From: an uncultured Spirochaetota bacterium
Lineage (GTDB): Bacteria; Spirochaetota; UBA4802; UBA5368
Reading direction: 5' to 3'
DNA: 6,192 nt
NCBI GenBank assembly: GCA_937864375.1
Contig: CALMJO010000230.1
Coordinates: 1-6,192 of the forward strand
Shown: in pieces, positions 1 to 6,192 of the stretch
Position numbering within the stretch: the first letter of the stretch is position 1
Layout of the letters: each line of letters starts with the position of its first letter
Position numbers and translations under genes: made by a program
The notes under the pieces: generated by a model
The model's database searches: none
Told to the model about the DNA's origin: nothing
Seen by the model: the letters and a program-made list of their open reading frames with translations, nothing else

Positions 1-59
1 GCCGTTATCTCGTCATCCCCCTTGAAGGGCGCCTGCGGAACAAGCATTCATCCTGAGCG
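1..59. other. Short sequence downstream of the kinase stop
   Basis: No gene can be supported in these 59 bases. They contain a short CCCTT/AAGGG palindrome (19-29) around a single centre base, too tight and without a T run, so it is not called a terminator. On the minus strand AAGGGGG precedes an ATG at 18-16, but that frame stops after three codons. The next gene presumably starts beyond the window. Confidence 0.4.
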
Positions 60-3000
60 TCACGCGGGAAAGACGATCCGCACGCTCGTTCCCGGTCCCT
101 CTTCAATGACCAGCGTGCCGTCAATCTGGCGGCAGAGCATCTCGACAAGGCGCAGACCCAGCCCGCCGCCCTGTGCGGACATGCCCCCCGGCAGTCCCGG
201 CCCGTCGTCGGCGACTACGAGCGACACGGTCTCCCCGCGCACGGCGAGCGACACGCGTATCTCCCCGCGCGAGCCGGGCGGGTACGCGTACTTGAGCGCG
301 TTGGTGACGAGCTCGTTCAGGATGAGCCCCAGCGGCACGGCGCACCTGAGATCGCACGAGACCTTTTCGAGAACGGTCATGATGGTGACGCCGCCCTCCC
401 GCGGCATGTAGGATTTCCGCAGCAGTTCCGTGAGGCGGTTTACGTAGCGGACCAGGTCGACGCGCTCGAGGCTCCCCCCGGCGTGCAGCTGCTCGTACAC
501 GGCGGCGATCGACTCGATGCGCGAGATCACGTCGCTGAACACCGCGCGCGTTCCGTCATCGCGTACGTCGTGCAGCTTGAGCGAGATGAGGTTCGAGGCG
601 ATGTTAAGGCTGTTCTTCACACGGTGCCGGAGCTCTTGCAGCAGCACCTCCTTTTCGGCGATCGAGCGGGTGAGCGCGTCAACCGCCTCCCTGCGCTCGG
701 TGATGATGCGCGCCTGCTGGACGTTCTGGTAGGCAAGGAGGGAGAGCTGGTTGGCGAAGACGAAGAGCGCGTGCGCCACGTCGTCGAAGCGCTCCCTGGA
801 CATCGTGGGGACCTCTCTGAAGGCGGCGACGACGACCTCCTCCTCCGCGCCTATTTCCCGCGCATAACTTCGCATCTTTTCTTCGGATTGAGTCTCGTCT
901 CTCACCTGTCCAATCAGCCAGTTCGCGATATGGCGCCCTCCCACGGCGATGCTGGCGCCGGCGTCCCAGAGCCCGCCGCTCAGGCACGGCTGGACCACCG
1001 GTCCCTCCGGATGGTATCTCCCTATGACCGCGTCCGAATGGTAGCAGTTAGCGAGCCCTTTCCCGGTCGTGCGGATGATGTCGCTGCACAGGCGGCAGAA
1101 GCCGCTTGGCCTGGTGATGGGCGTCCCGTCCACGTGAGTGATTATGGACGCCACGCCCGTCGCGGCCGCGAACAGGTCCTGGACGCGCTGGATGTCCTCG
1201 ATGTTGAACAGCTCCTCGAACGATACCTCCTGGGAATCGCCCAGGGGACGCGTGAGCGCCACGAGCCTGCGGTCGAGCGCCTCCTCGATGCGCTTGCGCT
1301 GCGTGATGTCCGACACCGTTCCCAGGATGAATCCCGGCTCGCCGCCGCTGCCCTTCATGAGCACCGCGCTCATCGAGAGCCAGAAGCGCTCGCCGCCCGC
1401 CCTCTTTCCGCGAATCTCCATGTTCGACACGTGCCCGTCCCTGGCTAACGCCTCGACCATGCGCTGACGGTCCTCCGGGTCGTCGTACAGCGACTGGGCC
1501 GGCATCTCCAGGAGCTGCTCCGCGCTCTCCAGCCCGCTTAAGCGCACCGTTGCCGGGTTCACGTGCAGGAATTTCCCGTCAAGGCTGCTCATGAAGATGC
1601 CCACGTTGAGGTTCTCCACGAGCGCGCGGTATTTCTCCTCGCTCCCGCGCAGGATCTCGAGGAAGAGAATGCTCGAGAGCCCGTCGGTGACCCGGCGTCC
1701 GATCTCCAGGAAAAGCCTCTGTTCCTCGCCCGACCACACGCGGTCGTGCGAGCACTGGTGCATCCCGAAGGCCCAGGCCTGCCCCGTCCGGGGCCGGACC
1801 GCGAGCACCATCTGGGACTTGATGGCAAACTCCCCTGCAAACGGGATCTTCCTTCCGCTGGACGGGTCGAAGACGACCGGCCCCGGGGAACCGAGCACAT
1901 CTTCAAGGACCCGGGCAGTTTCGGGATCGACCGGCAGGTCTTCCTCCAGGGCTATGTCGGCGGGATATTCCGGGCGCGCCCGCATTATCCTTACGCGGAA
2001 GGTCGGCGACCCGGGATCGCACGGGTAAAGAAGCCAGGCGCGGTCGCTGTCGAACATCACGCGCACGCCGTCCAGGACGCTTCCGAGCATCGCGTCAAGG
2101 TCGACGGCCTCCCTGATCACGCGGTCGATGGCCTCGATCCGCTCCAGGAACCCAATGTAGGCACTGGCCTTGGTCTCGGCCTCCCTCCACTCGGTGATGT
2201 CCCTGATGGATTCGATGGCGCCGGCGGGCCTCCCCTCGGCGTCGAAAAGCCGCGTGGCGACCGCGGCGATGTACGCGCCCTTCCCGCCGTTGAGCGCCGG
2301 GGTGAACGCCTCCGCGTACAGCGCGTCACCCTTTCTCTTCACGTTGGCGTAATTCTTCGCGAGATCGTCGTCGAACTCCTCAAGCAGGTCTATCAGGAAC
2401 GGCCTGGGCTCGCCGTAAAAGGGCACCGCGCCCTGGTAGTGGTCCTTTCCCAGTATCCGGTCCTTCTTCAGGCCGGAAATCTCCTCCATGGCCCGGTTCC
2501 ACGCGATGACGCGCTTGTCGCTGTCTATGATGAACGTTGCGTCGGGCAGGAACTCGAGTATGTTCTCGAGCTGCCTCGTCGCCGCGTTGAGCCTGTCCTC
2601 CGCGAGCTTGCGCTCCGTGATGTCCCTGATTATGCCGACGATGAATTCCTCGCCCCGCTTGTTCCTGTACAGGGTCTTCTTGGTGACGGCCGTATGGACA
2701 CGCCCCTGCGCGTCGGTGATGGGCTCCTCGTTGATGTTCTCCATCCCCGAAGTGAACACGGCCTCGTCCTTTTCCCAGAACACCTCGGCCTCGCGCGCGG
2801 GGGAGTAGTCGAAGTCGGATTTTCCCAGGAGATCCTCCCTCCGGCGCCCCAGGAAATCGCAGTAGGCGTCGTTGACGAGCACCCATCGGTGCTCCCGGTC
2901 CTTGACGAAAATAGGGTCCGCGACGCTGTTGATGATCTCATCCAAATAGCGCTTTGATTCCTGCATGGCCTCTTCGGCCATTCTCTGCTCCGTGATGTCG

Positions 3001-4265
3001 GCGAGGGTCTCGAGCGCGCCTATGATCGTTCCATCCCCGTCCCGGATGGGGGCCGCGGTGAAATAGAGCCAGGTGCCGCCGTGCAGGGCGGGAAAGAAGT
3101 CGGTCGCCTCAAACGCGTCCTCCACGAGCGCCGAACGGTTGCACTTCCCCTTGTAGCGCCGGAAGATTTCGTCCGGAAGACCATCTACCAGCAGGTCGGC
3201 CAGGCAGGGCCGGTCATGGTCATAGAACGCCCGCCACTGGCGGTTCGTTCCGATGACCTCCCCGGCCGGGATGCCGCTGTACTTCTCGAGTGACCTGTTC
3301 CAGTAGAGGACGCGGTGGTTCCGGTCGATCACGAACTGCAGCACGGGGGAGCCGTCGATGACGGCCCTGAGCCGGCGCTCCTGCGCGCGCAGCGCCTCCT
3401 CGATGCGCGTGCGATCGGTGATGTCCCTGAAGATGCCCAGGAGGAGGCTCTTACCCCCTGCCTGCACGACGCCCGCGGAAATCGACACCGGGACCCTCAT
3501 CCCCTCCCCGGTGAGCACCGCGGACTCCACCGTCCCCTCCCGCCGGCCGAGGACGAACTCCCTGAAATACTCCATGGTCGGGGCGCGCTGGTCCTCCGTG
3601 TGAAGCAGGTCCGCGTTCATCGCGAGGAGCTCATCGCGGGTACGCCCGGTGAGGTCCTCGGCCTTCCGGTTGCAGTCGAGGATCCTGCGCGTGGCCGGGT
3701 CCGCGACGAAGATGGCGTCGGAGCCCTGCTCGAACAGGCAGCGGTAGCGCTCCTCGCTTATGGCGAGGGACTTCTCCCCCTCGATGAGGTCGCGCTGCGA
3801 GCGCACGAGCTCCTCGTTCGCCGCCTCGAGCTCCTCGTTGGCCGCCTCGATCTCCATGTTCTTCGCCTGGATGCGGTCGTGCGCGTCGTGCAGCCTGAAG
3901 GCCATCCTGATGGATGCCGCGAGCACGGTGATTCCCGCGCTCTTCACCACGTAGCCGTAGGAGGTGATCGCTTCGGTCTTTTCCACGATCGCGCGCTCGG
4001 TGTGGGACGAGAGGAACACCACGGGGATGTCGTGCGTCGCGAGGATCTCGCGCGCGGCCTCGGTGCCGTCCATGCCCTTCCCGAGGTCGATGTCCATGAG
4101 GACGAGGTCGATCCCGCCGCGCGCGCGATCGACGGCATCGATCGCCTCCCTGCCCGAACCCGCCAGGACGACCGTGTAGCCTTCCTTCTCGAGGTCCTCC
4201 GCCTGGGCCATCGCGATGATCGCCTCGTCGTCCACGAGGAGTATGGTGCGCCGCCGTGCGCTCAT
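60..4265 (-). CDS. Large cytoplasmic multisensor histidine kinase with N-terminal receiver, five PAS, GAF and PocR domains
   Basis: This 1401-residue protein is a sensory histidine kinase with no signal peptide or membrane segment, so it should act in the cytoplasm. Residues 1-122 form a receiver: acidic pair D12/D13, probable phosphoacceptor D58, S86, and K108 followed by Ser instead of the usual Pro. A coiled coil (about 126-170, repeating AANEELEAANEEL) leads to PAS1 (171-290), PAS2 (297-430), PAS3 (437-555) and PAS4 (566-695). A GAF-like domain (about 705-868), PAS5 (873-995) and a PocR sensory domain (about 1013-1185; C1057, C1060, C1074, C1094) follow. The catalytic end is HisKA_2 (ELRHRVKN, phosphoacceptor H1214) plus HATPase (N box N1317/N1322, DDGPG 1353-1357, GGGLG 1366-1370). 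The ATG at 4265 is chosen because the receiver begins right there and GAGGG lies 10 bases upstream. The frame stays open upstream only as out-of-frame reading of the PIG-L gene, which the ATG overlaps by 4 bases. The ligands and the partner regulator are unknown. Confidence 0.95.
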   Translation of the reverse strand: MSARRRTILLVDDEAIIAMAQAEDLEKEGYTVVLAGSGREAIDAVDRARGGIDLVLMDIDLGKGMDGTEAAREILATHDIPVVFLSSHTERAIVEKTEAITSYGYVVKSAGITVLAASIRMAFRLHDAHDRIQAKNMEIEAANEELEAANEELVRSQRDLIEGEKSLAISEERYRCLFEQGSDAIFVADPATRRILDCNRKAEDLTGRTRDELLAMNADLLHTEDQRAPTMEYFREFVLGRREGTVESAVLTGEGMRVPVSISAGVVQAGGKSLLLGIFRDITDRTRIEEALRAQERRLRAVIDGSPVLQFVIDRNHRVLYWNRSLEKYSGIPAGEVIGTNRQWRAFYDHDRPCLADLLVDGLPDEIFRRYKGKCNRSALVEDAFEATDFFPALHGGTWLYFTAAPIRDGDGTIIGALETLADITEQRMAEEAMQESKRYLDEIINSVADPIFVKDREHRWVLVNDAYCDFLGRRREDLLGKSDFDYSPAREAEVFWEKDEAVFTSGMENINEEPITDAQGRVHTAVTKKTLYRNKRGEEFIVGIIRDITERKLAEDRLNAATRQLENILEFLPDATFIIDSDKRVIAWNRAMEEISGLKKDRILGKDHYQGAVPFYGEPRPFLIDLLEEFDDDLAKNYANVKRKGDALYAEAFTPALNGGKGAYIAAVATRLFDAEGRPAGAIESIRDITEWREAETKASAYIGFLERIEAIDRVIREAVDLDAMLGSVLDGVRVMFDSDRAWLLYPCDPGSPTFRVRIMRARPEYPADIALEEDLPVDPETARVLEDVLGSPGPVVFDPSSGRKIPFAGEFAIKSQMVLAVRPRTGQAWAFGMHQCSHDRVWSGEEQRLFLEIGRRVTDGLSSILFLEILRGSEEKYRALVENLNVGIFMSSLDGKFLHVNPATVRLSGLESAEQLLEMPAQSLYDDPEDRQRMVEALARDGHVSNMEIRGKRAGGERFWLSMSAVLMKGSGGEPGFILGTVSDITQRKRIEEALDRRLVALTRPLGDSQEVSFEELFNIEDIQRVQDLFAAATGVASIITHVDGTPITRPSGFCRLCSDIIRTTGKGLANCYHSDAVIGRYHPEGPVVQPCLSGGLWDAGASIAVGGRHIANWLIGQVRDETQSEEKMRSYAREIGAEEEVVVAAFREVPTMSRERFDDVAHALFVFANQLSLLAYQNVQQARIITERREAVDALTRSIAEKEVLLQELRHRVKNSLNIASNLISLKLHDVRDDGTRAVFSDVISRIESIAAVYEQLHAGGSLERVDLVRYVNRLTELLRKSYMPREGGVTIMTVLEKVSCDLRCAVPLGLILNELVTNALKYAYPPGSRGEIRVSLAVRGETVSLVVADDGPGLPGGMSAQGGGLGLRLVEMLCRQIDGTLVIEEGPGTSVRIVFPA

Positions 4266-5053
4266 TTCACCCCGTCCCTCGCTCCCGCCAGCGCAAAGTG
4301 CTCGTAGTCGAACAATAAATCCTCGCGCATCGCGAGCGCGTTCCAGAATGAGAAATGGTGCTGGGTGACGTGCGCGTAGAGCGCGAGCCTCTTCATGGTC
4401 TTTTCCGCCCTGATGTTGACGCGCACGGTGGGAACCGATTTTTCCGCCGGGCTGTCCGACAGCGCGAAGAGCAGGTTGAACCGGTAGCGCGCCGGGGACA
4501 TGGTCACGTAGTAGAGCCGCTGGGCATCCGTCTCGCTGAAGGCCGCGGTCGCGACCCTGGAGCACACGATGTGGTCCTCGTGGCCCGAAAGGCCGTAGGG
4601 ATCGTGGGTGATGATCACGTCCGCGCCCGCCTTCCGGACGGCGTCCTCAACCCGGGCAGAGAGCTCGGCCCCGTCGGCGCCGGCAAGGCCCTGGTCGTCG
4701 TAGCCCATGCAGGCGGCCGTGGAGGCCCCGAGCACCATCGCGGCAGATTCCAGCTCCTTCACGCGCATGCGCCCGAGCATCTCTCGGGTTATGCCCAGGT
4801 TGTCCTTCGCCTCGTCCATGTTGCCGTTCGTGAGGCAGAGCACGTGCAGTCGCACGCGCGGGTCCTTCCCGAGCTTGATGAGCGTCCCTCCCGTGTAGAA
4901 GCTTTCGTCGTCGGGATGGGCGAACACGGCCATCACGTTTATCCTGCAGTCGGCGCCCGGGCGCACGCCGTCCAGGAGGCTCCCCTCGGGGTAGCCCGCG
5001 CATCCCGCCAGTCCCAGCGCCAGGCACACGACCGTTCGAAGCGCCCGCATCAC
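4262..5053 (-). CDS. PIG-L (LmbE-like) family deacetylase, predicted lipoprotein
   Basis: This 263-residue protein belongs to the PIG-L/LmbE family of zinc hydrolases that remove acyl groups from N-acetylated sugars and related molecules (GlcNAc-PI deacetylase, MshB, BshB). The visible motifs are AHPDDE at 45-50 (by analogy with MshB, H46 and D49 bind zinc and D48 is the general base), LTNG at 74-77, and GHEDH at 157-161 (H158 catalytic, H161 zinc). The N-terminus is a lipoprotein signal: basic start, short hydrophobic stretch and LAGC lipobox with Cys18. Ala at +2 predicts outer-membrane sorting if the host uses the Lol rule. The start is GTG at 5053 or ATG at 5050. GGAG at 5061-5064 lies 7 bases from GTG and 10 from ATG, and the choice changes only one residue. 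It is the first gene of the minus-strand unit and its TGA overlaps the kinase ATG. The substrate cannot be read from sequence; envelope glycans are a guess from location. Confidence 0.93.
   Translation of the reverse strand: MMRALRTVVCLALGLAGCAGYPEGSLLDGVRPGADCRINVMAVFAHPDDESFYTGGTLIKLGKDPRVRLHVLCLTNGNMDEAKDNLGITREMLGRMRVKELESAAMVLGASTAACMGYDDQGLAGADGAELSARVEDAVRKAGADVIITHDPYGLSGHEDHIVCSRVATAAFSETDAQRLYYVTMSPARYRFNLLFALSDSPAEKSVPTVRVNIRAEKTMKRLALYAHVTQHHFSFWNALAMREDLLFDYEHFALAGARDGVK
4276..4280 (-). promoter_or_regulatory. Ribosome binding site of the kinase gene, inside the PIG-L coding end
   Basis: GAGGG on the minus strand lies 10 bases before ATG 4265, within the last codons of the PIG-L gene; a GGGG run at 4270-4273 is a closer, weaker alternative. 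Together with the ATGA stop-start overlap it supports translational coupling. Confidence 0.5.
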
Positions 5054-5060
5054 CGGTTTG

Positions 5061-5064
5061 CTCC
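5061..5064 (-). promoter_or_regulatory. Ribosome binding site of the PIG-L gene
   Basis: GGAG on the minus strand sits 7 bases before GTG 5053 and 10 before ATG 5050. The spacing mildly favours GTG, although both adjacent codons could be used. Confidence 0.55.
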
Positions 5065-5082
5065 GCGGATGGTCATGTTCCG

Positions 5083-5111
5083 ATTACAGCACGGGCGCGC
5101 GATTTTTGCAA
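5083..5111 (-). promoter_or_regulatory. Predicted sigma70-type promoter of the PIG-L/kinase unit
   Basis: Reading the minus strand, TTGCAA (5111-5106, four of six consensus bases) is separated by exactly 17 bases from TGTAAT (5088-5083, five of six). Transcription would start near 5076. That gives a leader of about 22 bases containing GGAG at 5064-5061, which fits the deacetylase start. The prediction is by eye and untested. Confidence 0.5.
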
Positions 5112-5150
5112 CATGTTTATGTGCACCGCGATCGGACCCGCCCATAATGC

Positions 5151-5178
5151 TTGACATGCCGGCTGATGTGCGTATGAG
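5151..5178 (+). promoter_or_regulatory. Predicted sigma70-type promoter of the CsgG-like gene
   Basis: A perfect TTGACA (5151-5156) is followed after 16 bases by TATGAG (5173-5178, four of six consensus bases). Transcription would begin near 5185, giving a leader of about 24 bases to GTG 5209. A start at ATG 5179 would fall upstream of this transcript, which supports the GTG. The -10 element is imperfect. Confidence 0.5.
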
Positions 5179-5208
5179 ATGGAGGAAACCATCGATCGGG
5201 GGCCCGCC

Positions 5209-5802
5209 GTGAAAAAAACAGCGCTCATCGCAGCCATCTTCATGATGTCCCTCGCCGTCCACGCCGAGGACGCGATCCAGACGGAGATATTTTTCAGCAA
5301 GAAGATCAAGCTCACCCAGAAGACGCGGGTCGCCGTGGTGCCCTTCGAGCTCACCGCCGGGTGGGCCGGGGCGCCCTCCGAGGCCATGACCAAGAAGAGC
5401 GTGGAAAGCAAGAACACGGAGAAGTTCGAGCTCGCCCTGCTCCAGTCGGGGGTCAGCGTGGTGGAGCGGAACAAGCTCGACAGCGTGCTCGCCGAGCTCT
5501 CCCTCACGCAGTCCGGGCTCACCGACGCCAACTCCATGAAGGTGGGCAAGGTGCTCGCGGCCGACATCATCGTCACCGGGACCATCCCCCTGTGGTCCTA
5601 CCACGACAACATCAAGAAGGGATTCTTCGAGGTGCTCATCAAGGGCATCGTGGTCGAGACCGGGGAGGTCGCCTTCAAGGCCTCGTTCAGCACGCAGATC
5701 CCCGCCACGAACGACGAGTTCCGATTCCAGATGGCCCAGCTCGAAACGAAGGTCTACAGGATCTTTGGCGAGAACATGGAAAAGAAGGTTACCAAAAAGT
5801 AG
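5209..5802 (+). CDS. Periplasmic CsgG/LpoB-like protein of unknown role
   Basis: This 197-residue protein has a Sec signal peptide (MKK, hydrophobic core to about residue 17, probable cleavage after VHA at 19) and no lipobox cysteine. The mature part looks like the CsgG/LpoB/TolB-N type alpha-beta fold: VAVVPFE at 41-47, VVERNKLDSVLAEL at 84-97, LTQSG at 99-103, and a VGKVLAADIIVTG strand at 112-124. The C-terminus is lysine-rich. True CsgG is a longer lipoprotein that forms the curli secretion pore. The missing lipobox and short length make a pore unlikely, and a periplasmic accessory role is more probable. The GTG at 5209 is chosen over the in-frame ATG at 5179 because it gives a clean signal peptide, has GGGGG 6 bases upstream, and lies downstream of the predicted promoter, which the ATG would overlap. 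Family assignment is moderate and function is unknown. No curli partner genes are visible. Confidence 0.85.
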   Translation: MKKTALIAAIFMMSLAVHAEDAIQTEIFFSKKIKLTQKTRVAVVPFELTAGWAGAPSEAMTKKSVESKNTEKFELALLQSGVSVVERNKLDSVLAELSLTQSGLTDANSMKVGKVLAADIIVTGTIPLWSYHDNIKKGFFEVLIKGIVVETGEVAFKASFSTQIPATNDEFRFQMAQLETKVYRIFGENMEKKVTKK

Positions 5803-5829
5803 GGGCTCGACGAGTCGCGCCCGCCGGTA

Positions 5830-5851
5830 AAGACGCGATTCATCGTGTCTT
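5830..5851. repeat. Imperfect inverted repeat between the CsgG-like and synthetase genes
   Basis: AAGACGCGAT and ATCGTGTCTT are 10-base arms around a 2-base centre, complementary at all but one position (a G-U pair in RNA). As RNA it could form a stem of about 9 pairs with a 4-base loop. No T run follows on the plus strand, so it is not a standard intrinsic terminator. It could be an operator or a weak transcript-end hairpin. Confidence 0.45.
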
Positions 5852-5894
5852 CGCGGGGAGGACATCCGCATATACAAAAACTCCGAAGGTCACC

Positions 5895-6192
5895 ATGACA
5901 CACGACACGCTCTTTCGCCCCCTCTTTGAACCCCGCTCCATCGCCTTCATAGGGGCGTCCTCCGGCATCCACAAGTGGGGATTCAACATCCTGCATAACA
6001 TCATGCGCGGCGGTTACGACGGCGCGCTCTACCCGGTGAACCCGCAGGGAGGATCGTGGTTCGGGCACCGTTTGTATAAGGGCCTGGACGAAATCGAGGG
6101 GCCCGTGGACCTGGCCGTGATCATCGTGCCCAAGGAAAAGATGCGCGCGGCGGTGGAGCAGTGCGCCGCGCGCTCCATCCCCGCGGCGGTCG
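5895..6192 (+). CDS. Acyl-CoA synthetase (NDP-forming), CoA-binding N-terminal part; truncated by window end
   Basis: Ninety-nine codons are visible and the frame is open to the window edge. The N-terminus matches the CoA-binding Rossmann domain of the acetate-CoA ligase (ADP-forming)/succinyl-CoA synthetase-like superfamily. It shows FEPRSIAFIGAS at 11-22, GGYDGALYPVNP at 39-50 and VDLAVIIVP at 71-79. The family makes or uses acyl-CoA through a phosphohistidine intermediate, conserving energy as ATP or GTP; related proteins include protein acetyltransferases of the Pat type. GAAGG at 5885-5889 lies 5 bases before the ATG, supporting this start. Whether the full protein has fused alpha and beta subunits or a GNAT domain cannot be seen. 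It lies 92 bases after the CsgG-like gene, so it may be in the same transcript or have its own promoter. The Trp-rich SGIHKWGFN segment at 23-31 replaces the more common GSVG-type stretch, which may mark a subfamily. Confidence 0.9.
   Translation, partial: MTHDTLFRPLFEPRSIAFIGASSGIHKWGFNILHNIMRGGYDGALYPVNPQGGSWFGHRLYKGLDEIEGPVDLAVIIVPKEKMRAAVEQCAARSIPAAV

Larger units (their letters stand above)
5054..5208. promoter_or_regulatory. Divergent intergenic control region
   Basis: These 155 bases separate the divergently transcribed deacetylase/kinase unit from the CsgG-like gene and hold the two predicted promoters back to back. Between the two -35 elements are 39 bases (5112-5150). An AACATGTT palindrome at 5110-5117 touches the minus-strand -35. 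A GTGCAC palindrome lies at 5121-5126, so the surrounding TGCA...TGCA arms form an imperfect inverted repeat. A regulator bound here could affect both directions. No known operator was recognised. Confidence 0.45.

Noticed and set aside
19..29. CCCTT/AAGGG palindrome as kinase terminator
   Set aside because: Only one base lies between the arms and no T run follows on the minus strand.
483..1448. Plus-strand open frame of 321 codons
   Set aside because: Antisense shadow of the PocR/PAS5 part of the kinase, with no family motif.
1563..2957. Plus-strand open frame of 464 codons opposite the kinase
   Set aside because: Its composition is that of antisense reading of GC-rich codons, it has no recognisable domain, and it covers clear GAF and PAS coding on the minus strand.
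3315..4307. Plus-strand open frame of 330 codons
   Set aside because: Antisense shadow of the receiver and PAS1/PAS2 region, rich in Arg, His, Leu and Val with no motif.
4266..4565. Upstream extension of the kinase frame by 100 residues
   Set aside because: It lies wholly inside the PIG-L gene in another frame, its residues are Arg/Gly/Ala-rich with no domain, and the receiver starts immediately at the ATG at 4265.
4355..5212. Plus-strand open frame of 285 codons opposite the PIG-L gene
   Set aside because: It runs across the divergent promoters and mirrors a gene with intact catalytic motifs.
5871..5876. TATACA as a -10 element for the synthetase gene
   Set aside because: No -35-like hexamer is found 16-18 bases upstream, and the leader would be only about 12 bases.
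5050..5877. Minus-strand open frame of 275 codons opposite the CsgG-like gene
   Set aside because: Low-complexity Leu/Gly/Glu/His composition, typical of a shadow; the plus strand has a signal peptide and family motifs.

Overview
The window is GC-rich and strongly biased to G/C at third codon positions. It looks like chromosome from a free-living Gram-negative-type bacterium. A lipoprotein signal followed by Ala and a Sec signal peptide point to an envelope with a periplasm. The receiver of the large kinase resembles receivers that, from memory, are common in Spirochaetota and in some Desulfobacterota-type lineages; this placement is tentative. No mobile element, CRISPR array, tRNA or rRNA was seen.

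Layout: the left two thirds is a minus-strand unit. A predicted outer-membrane PIG-L (LmbE-like) deacetylase lipoprotein (4262-5053) comes first. It overlaps by 4 bases (ATGA) the start of a 1401-residue soluble multisensor histidine kinase (60-4265). The kinase order is receiver, coiled coil, four PAS, GAF, PAS, PocR, HisKA_2 and HATPase. A divergent regulatory region (5054-5208) carries a recognisable promoter-like pair for each direction. To its right, on the plus strand, lies a periplasmic CsgG/LpoB-like protein (5209-5802). A 92-base gap with an imperfect inverted repeat follows, and then the first 99 codons of an acyl-CoA synthetase (NDP-forming) CoA-binding subunit that runs off the window (5895-6192).

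How they fit: the deacetylase and kinase appear translationally coupled, so they are probably made together. The kinase has no DNA-binding output and no transmembrane segment, so it should read cytoplasmic signals and pass phosphate to a partner regulator not seen here. The CsgG-like gene shares the divergent control region but has no clear functional link to the pair. The synthetase is probably an independent metabolic gene. Most other long open frames, including several of 100-460 codons opposite the kinase, are shadows caused by the high GC content.
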